Positions 1 to 8,061 of a stretch of 64,000 nt of DNA are shown here, one piece after another; within the stretch, counting starts at the first letter, position 1, and each line of letters starts with the position of its first letter. A program made the position numbers and the translations under genes. This DNA is from Nocardia anaemiae NBRC 100462 (GTDB lineage Bacteria; Actinomycetota; Actinomycetes; Mycobacteriales; Mycobacteriaceae). The DNA lies in contig NZ_BDAZ01000003.1 of the NCBI RefSeq assembly GCF_001612725.1, positions 124,001-188,000 on the forward strand, in the 5' to 3' direction. Under the pieces are notes generated by a model. The model saw only the letters and a list, made by a program, of their open reading frames with translations, was not told the DNA's origin and searched no databases.

Positions 1-116
1 AGTTCGGCATCGTCGGCGCCGAAGGTACGGACCGCGATCGGGGTGCCGTCGTCGGCCGATACCGTGATCCGGTGGCCGTCGTAGTCGGCGGCTCGGCGGG
101 CAGTCGTCGTGGACAT
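1..116 (-). CDS. N-terminus of a probable alpha/beta hydrolase (cut by window edge)
   Basis: Leftward reading frame starting at ATG 114-116 behind a good ribosome binding site (AGGAG on the minus strand, about 6 bases upstream). The 38 visible residues begin MSTTTARRAADYDG and continue ITVSADDGTPIAVRTFG. A short basic head followed by a 'DDGTPIAVR.FG' strand is common at the start of alpha/beta-hydrolase-fold enzymes, but no catalytic residue lies inside the window. The family call is therefore an inference; the presence of a coding start is much firmer. Confidence 0.5.
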   Translation of the reverse strand, partial: MSTTTARRAADYDGHRITVSADDGTPIAVRTFGADDAE

Positions 117-476
117 GACGATTCTCCTGTGTCTGGTAGGACACCCGGTTCGGAGCGTTCTTGCCCGGTTGTCGGGCGGAATTCCCGCCCCGTTAGCTCG
201 CCATACCGTCCGTTATGTACGCGTTGTCCAACTGACGCCGCTGATCGACCTGATCCGGGCCTGAGCCCAGGGATCAGTGAATCTATGAATGGATAGGGCA
301 GGCGCTAGATTCCGGTAGACGTTCCTGATCGACCCGCGGCGTTGCCGTCTATCGGGTCATCGATCGGATCTCCTAGAGTCCGCTAGAAATTGTTATGCGA
401 CCGTAACCATACGCCGAGTATCAAAAATATGTCTACATCTAGAAAATTTCCGAGATATGCGAATACCCGTCACGAA
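117..476. other. Intergenic region, promoter side of the partial hydrolase
   Basis: About 360 bases with no convincing gene. It should hold the leftward promoter of the partial hydrolase. A small hairpin (GGGCGG, loop aattc, CCGCCC) lies near 174-190. The stretch 380-460 is unusually AT-rich for this genome. No other structure was recognised. Confidence 0.5.
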
Positions 477-510
477 ACGAGCCGCCACCCACGAATGAGT
501 GACGGCTCGT
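477..510 (-). terminator. Hairpin terminator after the acyl-CoA dehydrogenase
   Basis: Inverted repeat ACGAGCCGCCAC (477-488) against GTGACGGCTCGT (499-510) with one mismatch and a 10-base loop. It sits 14 bases beyond the stop codon of the leftward dehydrogenase gene. The minus strand continues with a short T-rich stretch (TTTCGTG), so it fits an intrinsic terminator. Confidence 0.7.
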
Positions 511-523
511 AGCGGCGTCGCGC

Positions 524-2479
524 CTAGGTACCCGCGTGGCTACGGGTCGACGGCAGGAACGGTCGCAGCAGGTTGGTCTCGGTCGACGGACCCATCTGCC
601 ATTCCGCGATCCACGGTCCGGTGCCCTCGCTCGGATCGAAGATGCCATCCTCCAGCCACTCGTAGCGGCCGTCGAGGACGTTGCGGGTGAGGGTGCGATC
701 GTCGTCGTCGGTGTTGTCCCACAGCGCGTCGAACAACTTCTTCACCCGAATCCGCGATTGCCTGCCGAAGGTATCGGCCAATTCCTCGGCGGCCTTGGCC
801 TCCGGAGCGCCCGCGGTCCGCAGCGCCTGCGCGCGCACGCAGGCGGCCGAGATCGCGAACAGTTCGGCGCCGATATCGACAATGCGACCGAGGAAGTTCT
901 GCCGGTACTCCAGGCCCGCCTGCCAGCGCGCCATCGCGTACATCAGCGATCTCGCCTGCTTGCGGGCGCTGCGTTCGACGAAGCGCAAATGCCGTGCCAG
1001 CGGCCCGAATTCGGCATAGGTCGCGGGTACCGTACCCGCGCCGACGGCCAGCTGCGGGAACCACTTGGCATAGAAGCCACCCGCGCCGACCGCGGCCTTG
1101 GCCTTGTCCTTGAGCTCGGCATTCCGATCGACCAGAGCACCGGCGGCGGCCATATGCGCATCGGCCATCTCCCTAGCGATCAGCAGCCGCATGATTTCGC
1201 TGGAGCCCTCGAAGATGCGGTTGATCCGCAGATCGCGGACCAGCTGCTCGGCACCGACCGCGCGTTCACCGCGGGCCCGCAGCGAGGCCGCCGTCTCGTA
1301 GCCGCGACCACCGCGGATCTGCACGAGTTCGTCGGCGATCTGACAGCTCATTTCGCTGGCCCAGAGCTTGGCCAGGGCCGCCTCGATGCGGATATCGTTG
1401 CGGGCCTCGTCGCACATGGTGGCCGAAAGGTCGAGCGCGGCCTCGAGTGCGTAGGTGGTGGCCGCGATGAAGGAGATCTTCTCCCCGACCGCCGCGTGCT
1501 CGCCGACCGGGCGACCCCACTGCACCCGCTGCGTGCACCACTGCCTGGCGATTTTCAGCGACCACTTCGAGGCGGCCGTGCACAGCGCCGGTATGGCGAG
1601 ACGGCCCGCATTCAGGGTGGTCAGCGCGATTTTCAGGCCGTCGCCCTCGCGACCGACGAGATTGCGCTTCGGCACACGAACGTTGTGCAGTCGCGTGACA
1701 CCGTTCTCGATGCCGCGCAGGCCCATGAACGAATTGCGCCGTTCCACGGTGATGCCGGGCGAATCGGCCTCGACGATGAAGGCCGAGATGCCGCCGCGGT
1801 GCCCCTCGCTCTTGGGAATCCGGGCCATGACCACCAGCAGTTCGGCGACCACGCCGTTGGTGGTCCACAGCTTCACGCCGTTGATCTCGTAGGCCTCGCC
1901 GTCCTCGGTGGGGGTCGCGGTGCTGGCCATCCGGGCCGGATCGGAGCCGACATCGGGTTCGGTGAGCAGGAACGCACTGACCGCGCCCGCCGCGCAACGG
2001 GGCAGGAATTCGGCCTTCTGCTCCGGGGTTCCTGCCAACTTCAGCGGTTCTGGCACGCCGATCGACTGGTGTGCCGAAAGCAGCACCCCGAGGCTGGGGT
2101 GCGCGGACCCGACCAGCATCAGGGCCCGGTTGTAGCCGACCTGGGACAAGCCCTGGCCGCCGTACTCTTCCGGGATCTTCAGGCCGAAGCAGCCGAGTTC
2201 GGCCAGGCCCTTGACGTACTCGTCCGGAATCTTGGACTCCGCCTCGATGACGCTGCCGTCGAGCGATTCGCAGAACGGCCGCAGCCGGGCCAGATAGGCC
2301 TCGGTTCGCACGGCGTCCTCGTCGCTGGGCTGGGGATAGGGGTGGATCAGATCGAGTCGGAATCGTCCCAGAAACATCTCCTTGGCGAACGATGGTTTGG
2401 CCCAACTGGTTTCGCGGGATTCCTCGACCAGTGCGCGGGCCTGTTCTTCGGTGGCGTCGACTTTCGCGGTAGTCGCCAT
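524..2479 (-). CDS. fadE10: Acyl-CoA dehydrogenase, FadE10-like
   Basis: FAD-dependent acyl-CoA dehydrogenase of 651 residues, predicted to oxidise the alpha-beta bond of an acyl-CoA in the cytoplasm. The N- and middle domains show the family signature LLTEPDVGSDPA (about 171-182) and the FAD-contacting LWTTNG (204-209). The C-terminal helical domain contains FEGSSEI, whose Glu (residue 424) is at the usual catalytic-base position. About 200 residues follow that point, which matches the long FadE10 subfamily of mycobacteria (about 650 residues) rather than the usual 380-400. ATG 2479 is chosen because GAGGAGG precedes it; an in-frame ATG 30 bases upstream lacks such a site. The gene is alone, with a perfect palindrome upstream and a terminator downstream. 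The exact substrate is unknown. Confidence 0.85.
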   Translation of the reverse strand: MATTAKVDATEEQARALVEESRETSWAKPSFAKEMFLGRFRLDLIHPYPQPSDEDAVRTEAYLARLRPFCESLDGSVIEAESKIPDEYVKGLAELGCFGLKIPEEYGGQGLSQVGYNRALMLVGSAHPSLGVLLSAHQSIGVPEPLKLAGTPEQKAEFLPRCAAGAVSAFLLTEPDVGSDPARMASTATPTEDGEAYEINGVKLWTTNGVVAELLVVMARIPKSEGHRGGISAFIVEADSPGITVERRNSFMGLRGIENGVTRLHNVRVPKRNLVGREGDGLKIALTTLNAGRLAIPALCTAASKWSLKIARQWCTQRVQWGRPVGEHAAVGEKISFIAATTYALEAALDLSATMCDEARNDIRIEAALAKLWASEMSCQIADELVQIRGGRGYETAASLRARGERAVGAEQLVRDLRINRIFEGSSEIMRLLIAREMADAHMAAAGALVDRNAELKDKAKAAVGAGGFYAKWFPQLAVGAGTVPATYAEFGPLARHLRFVERSARKQARSLMYAMARWQAGLEYRQNFLGRIVDIGAELFAISAACVRAQALRTAGAPEAKAAEELADTFGRQSRIRVKKLFDALWDNTDDDDRTLTRNVLDGRYEWLEDGIFDPSEGTGPWIAEWQMGPSTETNLLRPFLPSTRSHAGT

Positions 2480-2532
2480 GATGTCCTCCTCGGACGTGAT
2501 CAGGATCACATAAGAGTGTAGGAGGGTTTGTT

Positions 2533-2544
2533 ACCGGCCGGTAG
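2533..2544. promoter_or_regulatory. Perfect palindrome, candidate repressor site for the dehydrogenase gene
   Basis: TACCGGCCGGTA is a perfect 12-base palindrome, 54 bases upstream of the dehydrogenase start codon. Its position and form suit a TetR-type fatty-acid regulator, but no such regulator gene is adjacent. The regulator is inference. Confidence 0.45.
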
Positions 2545-2724
2545 ATGTAAGCGGAAACGCGCCAGACGACGTGGCCCGTATTCCCTTGGATGGGGTTGTT
2601 ACGCCCATCCCGGCCTGAGCTGTGCCGTGAGTTCTTCGTTGGTCTGTTGTTGGTCGCGTTTCCTACCTTGGCGCTACCAGCTTCGCCAGCAGGGGAGAAG
2701 CTTTCGCGCACCACGAGGAACACC

Positions 2725-3162
2725 ATGTACGCAGCACAGCTTTCCGGCGTTCAGCGGATTCGCCGGGCAATTGCCGCGGCGGCCATCGGGGTCGCGGCGG
2801 TGGCCGGAACCGCCGCCATCGCCGCGCCCGCGCACGCTGAGGTCCAGTACCCGGCGTCGATCAATCAGTGTCTTGCGGCCAAACCGACATTGAAGGAGGG
2901 GGTGCGCAATCAGGGACCCTGTGTGGCGGCGGTGCAGGCATTCCTCACCTACAGCTATGGCAACGGTCAGGTTGATGTCGACGGTAAGTTCGGCCCGAAG
3001 ACCAAGGCTGCTGGGCGGAATTTTCAACGGGCCGTCGGCATTTACGACGATGGCGTGATCGGACCGGCCACCTGGCGGTCGCTGCAGAATGCCTGCACCG
3101 CACAGGGGAAGTCGCCGGAGGGGAATTGCGACTACCGTTATCCACTTCCTCTGCCGCTCTGA
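2725..3162 (+). CDS. Secreted peptidoglycan-binding-like protein
   Basis: Exported protein of 145 residues. The N-terminus has a basic start (QRIRR), an Ala-rich hydrophobic run and a signal peptidase I site AHA/EV near residue 41. The mature part carries one PG_binding_1-type repeat: 'VQAFLTYSY..GQVDVDGKFGPKTKAAGRNFQRAVGI', then 'DDGVIGPATWRSLQ'. This fold usually holds an enzyme onto peptidoglycan, but no catalytic domain is attached, so the protein may be a stand-alone wall binder. Several Cys residues (near 50, 68 and at the C-terminus) could form disulfides outside the cell. ATG 2725 is used because GAGGA lies about 7 bases upstream and the signal peptide begins there; the frame stays open further upstream without a better start. 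Confidence 0.75.
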   Translation: MYAAQLSGVQRIRRAIAAAAIGVAAVAGTAAIAAPAHAEVQYPASINQCLAAKPTLKEGVRNQGPCVAAVQAFLTYSYGNGQVDVDGKFGPKTKAAGRNFQRAVGIYDDGVIGPATWRSLQNACTAQGKSPEGNCDYRYPLPLPL

Positions 3163-3170
3163 GCTTTCGG

Positions 3171-4352
3171 CTACACGCTGCGCAGATAGCGACCGAAATG
3201 CGGCACCGTGAACCCGATGGTGCCGCGTTCGGCCGAATAGATCAGCCCCTTCTTGATCAAACCGTCGCGGGCGGGTGAGAGCGACGCGGGTTTGCGGCCG
3301 AGCTCATTGGCCACCGCCGCGGTCGGCACCGGACCGTCGTCACCCGCCAAATCGGCCATGGCCCGCATATATTCGCGTTCGGCGGGGGTGGCGCGCTCGT
3401 ATCGGGAACCGAAGAATCCGACGGCCAGTTCCTCTTCGGCGCTCGGTGCCGCCACCTCGACATCCTCGGCGGTGATCGGGCTCTCCGGCGCCTGATCCCA
3501 GGCGGCCTTGCCGTAGGCCTGGACGAAATACGGATAGCCATCTGCCCGCTGGTACAGGGCATCCAGTGCTTCCTCGGTGAACTTCACCTCTTCGCGCTCG
3601 GCCGGTGCGATGAGGGCTTGATCCGCCGATTCGCGGTCCAGCCGATCGATACGGTGGTAGCTGAACAGTCGCTCGGAGTAGCTCTTCGAGGCCGACAGGA
3701 CGGCGGGTAGGTGCGGCAGTCCGGCGCCGACCACGATCAAAGGCGCGGTGTCCTGGCTCAATTCGTGACAGGCCCCGCAGATCGCGGAGATATCCGCGGG
3801 ACCGAGATCCTGCATCTCGTCGATGAAGATCGCGATGCCGACGCCGATATCGCTGGCCAGCGCGGCCGCCTCCTTGAGCAGTTCGATCAGATCGATCTCG
3901 ATATCGCCGGAATCGGCGCGACCGGTGACCGCTGGCACGTCGATCCCGGGCTGCCAGCGCTCCCGCATGCCCTTATCGGCGGTGGACCGCAGCGCGAAAG
4001 CCTTGAGTATGCCCAGGAAGTCGTCGACGCGCTCCTGGTTGCGATGCGCCATGGCGATCGCGCGCACGGCCATATGCAGCGCGGACGACAGCGGGCGGCG
4101 CAGTTCCTGATCCGGGCGTGCCTCGATTTTGCCTGTGCCCCAACCGCGTGAGCCCGCGGCGGAGCGAAGTTGGTTGAGCAGCACGGTCTTTCCGACACCG
4201 CGCAATCCGGTGAGCATGACGCTGCGTTCCGGTCGACCACGCGAGATCCGCTCCAGCACAATGTCGAAGGCCTTGAGTTGCTTATCGCGCCCGGCCAATT
4301 CGGGTGGGCGCTGTCCGGCTCCGGGAGCATACGGATTCCGCACGGGGTCCAT
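3171..4352 (-). CDS. AAA-family ATP-binding protein (Orc1/Cdc6-like P-loop ATPase)
   Basis: Cytoplasmic P-loop ATPase of 393 residues. Walker A is GLRGVGKT (49-56) and Walker B is AIFIDEMQD (174-182). The DE-rich Walker B and the C-terminal winged-helix-like part (about 330-393, ending FTVPHFGRYL) resemble the archaeal Orc1/Cdc6-type AAA_16 ATPases found as orphan genes in many actinomycetes. Their role is not established; a DNA-associated function is inferred only from the family. The start MDPVRNPYAPG is chosen because conserved sequence begins there, and the upstream extension is in the divergent promoter. It is divergent from the small gene at 4444 across 91 bases. Confidence 0.75.
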   Translation of the reverse strand: MDPVRNPYAPGAGQRPPELAGRDKQLKAFDIVLERISRGRPERSVMLTGLRGVGKTVLLNQLRSAAGSRGWGTGKIEARPDQELRRPLSSALHMAVRAIAMAHRNQERVDDFLGILKAFALRSTADKGMRERWQPGIDVPAVTGRADSGDIEIDLIELLKEAAALASDIGVGIAIFIDEMQDLGPADISAICGACHELSQDTAPLIVVGAGLPHLPAVLSASKSYSERLFSYHRIDRLDRESADQALIAPAEREEVKFTEEALDALYQRADGYPYFVQAYGKAAWDQAPESPITAEDVEVAAPSAEEELAVGFFGSRYERATPAEREYMRAMADLAGDDGPVPTAAVANELGRKPASLSPARDGLIKKGLIYSAERGTIGFTVPHFGRYLRSV

Positions 4353-4443
4353 GCCCACACACCGTAGCGCGTTGGTCAGCCGAATCTGGCCATATATAAG
4401 GCGTGTCCTAGATATTGCTAGCAAGCTGTCGCATGCTGAGGGC
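4353..4443. promoter_or_regulatory. Divergent promoter region
   Basis: 91 bases between the leftward ATPase and the rightward 88-residue gene. It is locally AT-rich (CATATATAAGG near 4390-4400, CTAGATATTGCTAG near 4408-4421), as expected for back-to-back promoters. Exact -10/-35 elements cannot be assigned. Confidence 0.45.
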
Positions 4444-4710
4444 ATGCCAACGGAACCACTCCCGACCCTCGCCGAGTTGGTCGAGTCCTGGAAAGTTCCC
4501 GCCGAAGCCCCGGTGGCCGCCCACATCCGCGCCAACATTCTGGAAGCGATCGAAGGCGGCCTCGACGATCCGCAACTCGTCGCCGATATCGCGGTGGGGC
4601 CGCTGGTGGTCGCGCTCGGTCGGCTGGAGGTCGGCCTGGCCGATGCCCGGCGCCGCATCGATGAGCTGGAGCGGGCACTCGGTCAGCGCAGTGCCGGATC
4701 CGACGGCTAG
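4444..4710 (+). CDS. Small acidic protein with C-terminal coiled coil, unknown function
   Basis: 88 residues starting MPTEPLPTLAELVESWK. The middle (residues 20-60) is Ala/Leu/Val-rich helix and the C-terminus (about 58-80, 'LEVGLADARRRIDELERAL') has heptad character, suggesting a self-associating helical protein. No known domain is recognised. It is divergent from the AAA ATPase and probably shares its promoter region, so a functional link is possible but unproven. No clear Shine-Dalgarno site precedes ATG 4444; a CATGCT hexamer 6 bases upstream could be the -10 of a leaderless message. Codon third positions are GC-rich, supporting real coding. Confidence 0.6.
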   Translation: MPTEPLPTLAELVESWKVPAEAPVAAHIRANILEAIEGGLDDPQLVADIAVGPLVVALGRLEVGLADARRRIDELERALGQRSAGSDG

Positions 4711-5049
4711 TGCATGCGCTATCCGCCTCCGGCAGGTCGCCGAGCGTAGTGATATGGCGGTCGCATTGGGCGTGAGCGATCACCATCCGACTATGTTCGA
4801 CGGAACCCCCGGCGGCACGGCAGAAGCTAGCTGGACGCGGCACTAGCGGTCGGTGGATCGCGAAACCGGTGGGCACAGCGTCACTTCCGATCGGGACCTC
4901 GATTCGATAACAGGCGGCGCGGCGCCGATACCGTGTCGTGACCATCATGGCGTGTCGCAATTGCGACGCCCGTCCTGGGTTTTCGCGATTATCCGCGTAG
5001 AGGCTGGTCTGTGGGCTGGACAACACCGCGTCCTGGCCGTAATCTCTTC
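4711..5049. other. Intergenic region upstream of the riboswitch
   Basis: About 340 bases with no supported gene. It must contain the promoter for the riboswitch-NlpC transcript. Nothing else recognisable was found. Confidence 0.4.
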
Positions 5050-5222
5050 GTGACCCAGTGGAGTCTGTCGGTTCGGAAGAGAAGCGGCGCCACTGAGTTA
5101 CCGCCAAAACGGCTGTCGGGGCCACCAATTCCGGCTGCCGTACCGGGACCCAGAGATTCAACTGGGAGTTGGGGCCGTTCTGCCGGTCCGAACCGACAGC
5201 TGACCCGGTCGGCGGGAGAGCA
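5050..5222 (+). promoter_or_regulatory. Candidate ydaO-type (cyclic di-AMP) riboswitch
   Basis: The leader is closed by a perfect 13-base-pair helix: CTGTCGGTTCGGA (5065-5077) pairs with TCCGAACCGACAG (5187-5199). The 3' end reads CCGAACCGACAGCTGACCC (5188-5206) and continues GGTCGGCG, which closely follows the conserved 3' block of ydaO riboswitches as I recall it (CCGAACC-CAGCUAACC-GGUAGGCG). An internal CCGGGACCCA (about 5148) also resembles a conserved ydaO element. In actinobacteria this riboswitch class commonly precedes cell-wall hydrolase genes, and here an NlpC/P60 gene begins 23 bases downstream. Some internal motifs are degenerate, so a covariance-model search should decide. Confidence 0.65.
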
Positions 5223-5244
5223 GAAAGATCGGAGACTCGGCTCG

Positions 5245-5910
5245 GTGGGTAAACACAGCTTGCAGCGGGAATCGCGGCTACCGAATTCCGTCAAGGGCGC
5301 GCTCGTCATGGGCGCGGTCGCCGCAACTACTGGTGCGATGCCCGCGATCCCCGCGATGGCAGCCACCATCAACGTCCCGGGCATCGGCGATTTCGACGTC
5401 CCGGTTCCGCCGGAATTCGATCAGCAGGCCCAGGATCTGGGTAAGCAGCTCACCCAGGCACTCGCCTCGATGCCCGCAGCGCCCGCCCCGGAGGCCGCTG
5501 CCCCGCAGGCCGCGCCGTCGCTTCCCGGTTTGTTCGCCCCCGCCATGCCGCAGGTATTCCACAACACCGCCAGTGACATCGCGCTGGACGCCGCCAAGAG
5601 CAAGGTCGGCGCACAGTACTCCTGGGGCGCCTCCGGACCGTTCAGCTTCGACTGCTCGGGTCTGGTCCAGTGGGCCTACAAGCAGGCCGGAATCGAATTG
5701 CCGCGCACCAGCTTCGAGCAGTCGCACGTCGGCGCTCCGGTCGCCTTCGAGGACCTGCAGCCCGGCGATATCGTGGTGACCAACGGCGGCGGCCACGTCG
5801 GCCTGTACGCGGGCGACGGCAAGCTGCTCAATGCGGTTCAGTCCGGTCAGCCGGTGTCCTACACCCCGCTGCGCCCCGACATGGTTGTGACGGCACGCCG
5901 TATGGTCTAA
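5245..5910 (+). CDS. Exported NlpC/P60 peptidoglycan endopeptidase
   Basis: Cell-wall hydrolase of 221 residues of the C40/NlpC-P60 family, which cut peptide stems (typically D-Glu-mDAP bonds) outside the membrane. After an N-terminal export segment (basic start, then ALVMGAVAATTGAMPAIPAMAA, about 19-40) comes an Ala/Pro-rich linker with a Q-rich helix (60-105). The catalytic domain spans about 108-221. The nucleophile is Cys137 in FDCSGLVQWAYK, the general base His184 in GGHVGLYAG, and the likely third residue Asn196. The GTG start at 5245 has GGAGA about 9 bases upstream and lies directly after the candidate riboswitch, which probably controls it. The stop codon is 2 bases before the next gene's start. 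Confidence 0.85.
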   Translation: MGKHSLQRESRLPNSVKGALVMGAVAATTGAMPAIPAMAATINVPGIGDFDVPVPPEFDQQAQDLGKQLTQALASMPAAPAPEAAAPQAAPSLPGLFAPAMPQVFHNTASDIALDAAKSKVGAQYSWGASGPFSFDCSGLVQWAYKQAGIELPRTSFEQSHVGAPVAFEDLQPGDIVVTNGGGHVGLYAGDGKLLNAVQSGQPVSYTPLRPDMVVTARRMV

Positions 5911-5912
5911 GG

Positions 5913-6320
5913 GTGGCACCCGCCCAACCGACTACCAAGAACACCGCCCCGAACCAGGCCCGCGTTGACTCCTGGACGTGGGCGGTGCGTCTTTTCAAGA
6001 CCAGGTCTGCGGCCGCGGAAGCCTGCCGCGGCGGCCACGTCCGCGTGAATGGTGCTACGGCCAAACCGGCCCAACCGGTTCGTCCCGGTGACGAGGTCCG
6101 CGTCCGAGCGGGTGGCGTCGAACGCATCGTCATCGTGGAGCGCGTCATCACCAAGCGTGTCGGCCCTCCGATCGCCGCACAGTGCTTGATCGACCGCAGC
6201 CCCGCGCCGCCGCCACGCGAGATTGTCGCATCCATGCCACGCCGCGATCGCGGTTCCGGTCGACCCACCAAGCGGGAACGTCGCGAGACGGATCGTCTGC
6301 TCGGCCGCACCGACAACTGA
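5913..6320 (+). CDS. RNA-binding S4-domain protein (Hsp15/YbcJ-like)
   Basis: 135 residues with one S4 RNA-binding domain near the N-terminus: 'RVDSWTWAVRLFKTRSAAAEACRGGHVRVNG', then 'PVRPGDEVRVRAGG' (about 15-75). The tail is Arg-rich and basic. The Hsp15 family binds stalled 50S subunits carrying nascent chains; that role is inferred from the family. The GTG start lies two bases after the NlpC/P60 stop, with no separate promoter or clear ribosome binding site, so translation is probably coupled to the upstream gene. Ends convergently with the fatty acyl-AMP ligase. Confidence 0.8.
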   Translation: MAPAQPTTKNTAPNQARVDSWTWAVRLFKTRSAAAEACRGGHVRVNGATAKPAQPVRPGDEVRVRAGGVERIVIVERVITKRVGPPIAAQCLIDRSPAPPPREIVASMPRRDRGSGRPTKRERRETDRLLGRTDN

Positions 6321-6378
6321 GGCGCTGGATTTCGCGCTGCGGGTTGCGATTCGACTGGCCGCGGCGGCGGTGTTTCCG

Positions 6379-8061
6379 CTACGGCTGGGTCAGGTGGCCC
6401 GCGCGGTAGAGCGCTCGGCATTCGCCGCGGCGCAGCTTTCCGCTGGAGGTTTTCGGGATCCGGCCCGGCTCGACCAGGACGACCGCTCCCGGTGTCACCT
6501 CATGGGCGGCCGCGATGGCATTGCGGATGCGGCGGGCCAGTTCCGTTGATCCGGTGGCCGCGGGGTCGGCGAGTTCGGCGACGACGACCAGATCCTCGCG
6601 GTGGCCGTCATCGTGGCCGAATGCGGTTATGTGGCCGACGCGCAGCTCGGGCGCGCAGTCCGAAACCGTGGATTCGATATCGGCAGGATAGTGGTTGCGG
6701 CCGTCGATGACGATGAGATCCTTGAGCCTGCCCGCGATATAAAGCTGACCTTCGTGCCAGAAGCCGAGATCGCCTGTGCGCAGCCAGAATTCGTCACATC
6801 CGGACAGGTTGGCCCGAAACGTCGCAGCGGTGGCCTCCGGATTGTTGTAATAACCGGCGCAGACATTGGGGCCGCGGACCCAGATCTCGCCGACGATGCC
6901 CGCCGCGACCTCGGTGTGCTCGTTGGGTTCCACCACCGCAACCCGCTGGCCCACAGGTACGCCGCAGCCGACGAGTGGAACACCTTCCGGTGCGGTCCGT
7001 GCCTGGCCCTGTGCCAACGCCGCACGGTCGAATCGATGGGTGACGGGTTCGTCTCGTTCAGCACAGACGGTGACCGAGAGGGTGGCCTCGGCCAGACCGA
7101 AGCCCGGTGTGTGGGCGTGGTGGCGGAATCCGTAGGGGGCGAAGGCTGCGGTGAAGTCGGCCAGAGCCTCGGCGCGGATCGGTTCGGCGCCGTTGAGCAG
7201 TGCGTCGAGGTGGGATAGGTCCAGATCGGCGCGTTCTTCGTGGGTCGTTGCGGAGATCGCCAGGGTAAGGCCGAAATTGGGGCTGCCGGTGGTCCCGGCA
7301 CGGTAATCGCTGAGGGCGCGCAGCCAGCGGACGGGACGTTTCACGAATTCGCCTGGTGCCATGGTGATTCCGTGTACGCCCGAGTAAAGCGGTAGTGAAA
7401 GAGCCAGGATCAGCCCCATATCGTGGAAGAACGGAAGCCAGGAGACAATGGGTTCGGTGCGCGCCGCCGGTACTGCGGTCCACAATTGATCCAGTGCGGC
7501 AGCGAGATTCGCGTGGCTTACTTCGACGCCTGCCGGAGACTTGGTCGATCCGGAGGTGTACTGGAGGTAGGCGGTCTCTGTTCGACCGATAGTCGGGGCA
7601 GCTGCTCGGGTGCTGGTGTGCGGTGCGAGTTTCAACACTTGGCCTAGTTCCGGACCGAAGATCTCGCTGGTAGTGGTGTCGTTCGGCGAGATCAGGCTCA
7701 ATGCGGGTCGGGCATCGTCGAGTACACCCTCGAGTCGGGCCCGGTTTCTATTCACCGTCGGCGGAAACAACGGCACTGCAATGCGATTGCTGTAGAGACA
7801 TGCGAGAAAGGCTATGACGTAGTCGATTCCGTGCGCACACAGTATCGCCACGCGGTCGCCGGGATCGGTTGTCGCTCTGATTCTTTCGGCCTGTGCCGCT
7901 GTTGCGTGGTGTAGTTGTTCGTAGGTCAGTGTGACCGGAGTGCAACCTCGCCCGCGATAACGCAATTCGGTGTACGCACTGTCGTTCGGCTTGATCCGCG
8001 CCCACTCGGCAACCCGGGTGACAAGGACATTGGTCTGCCGCGTGGTATTCGGCGAAGTCAC
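6379..8061 (-). CDS. Fatty acyl-AMP ligase (FAAL, FadD32-type)
   Basis: 560-residue adenylate-forming enzyme expected to activate a fatty acid as acyl-AMP and hand it to a carrier protein instead of CoA. The P-loop is YTSGST (168-173), without the lysine-rich TTGxPKG form of acyl-CoA ligases. WLPFFHDMGLI and the C-terminal-domain signature GRLKDLIVIDGRNHYPADIE are FAAL-type, and GKLRRGECR lies near the end. The ATG overlaps the PKS stop by four bases (ATGA), so the two are translationally coupled in an operon with a free ACP. Partner ACP and PKS in the same operon support a role as loading enzyme. Fatty-acid chain length cannot be read from sequence. Confidence 0.88.
   Translation of the reverse strand: MTSPNTTRQTNVLVTRVAEWARIKPNDSAYTELRYRGRGCTPVTLTYEQLHHATAAQAERIRATTDPGDRVAILCAHGIDYVIAFLACLYSNRIAVPLFPPTVNRNRARLEGVLDDARPALSLISPNDTTTSEIFGPELGQVLKLAPHTSTRAAAPTIGRTETAYLQYTSGSTKSPAGVEVSHANLAAALDQLWTAVPAARTEPIVSWLPFFHDMGLILALSLPLYSGVHGITMAPGEFVKRPVRWLRALSDYRAGTTGSPNFGLTLAISATTHEERADLDLSHLDALLNGAEPIRAEALADFTAAFAPYGFRHHAHTPGFGLAEATLSVTVCAERDEPVTHRFDRAALAQGQARTAPEGVPLVGCGVPVGQRVAVVEPNEHTEVAAGIVGEIWVRGPNVCAGYYNNPEATAATFRANLSGCDEFWLRTGDLGFWHEGQLYIAGRLKDLIVIDGRNHYPADIESTVSDCAPELRVGHITAFGHDDGHREDLVVVAELADPAATGSTELARRIRNAIAAAHEVTPGAVVLVEPGRIPKTSSGKLRRGECRALYRAGHLTQP

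Noticed and set aside
72..296. Small plus-strand frame near the left edge
   Set aside because: It overlaps the start of the partial hydrolase on the other strand and lacks any signal.
536..2521. 661-residue open frame on the plus strand opposite the acyl-CoA dehydrogenase
   Set aside because: It is an antisense shadow caused by the GC-rich codon bias; its translation has no family similarity, while the minus strand has clear acyl-CoA dehydrogenase motifs.
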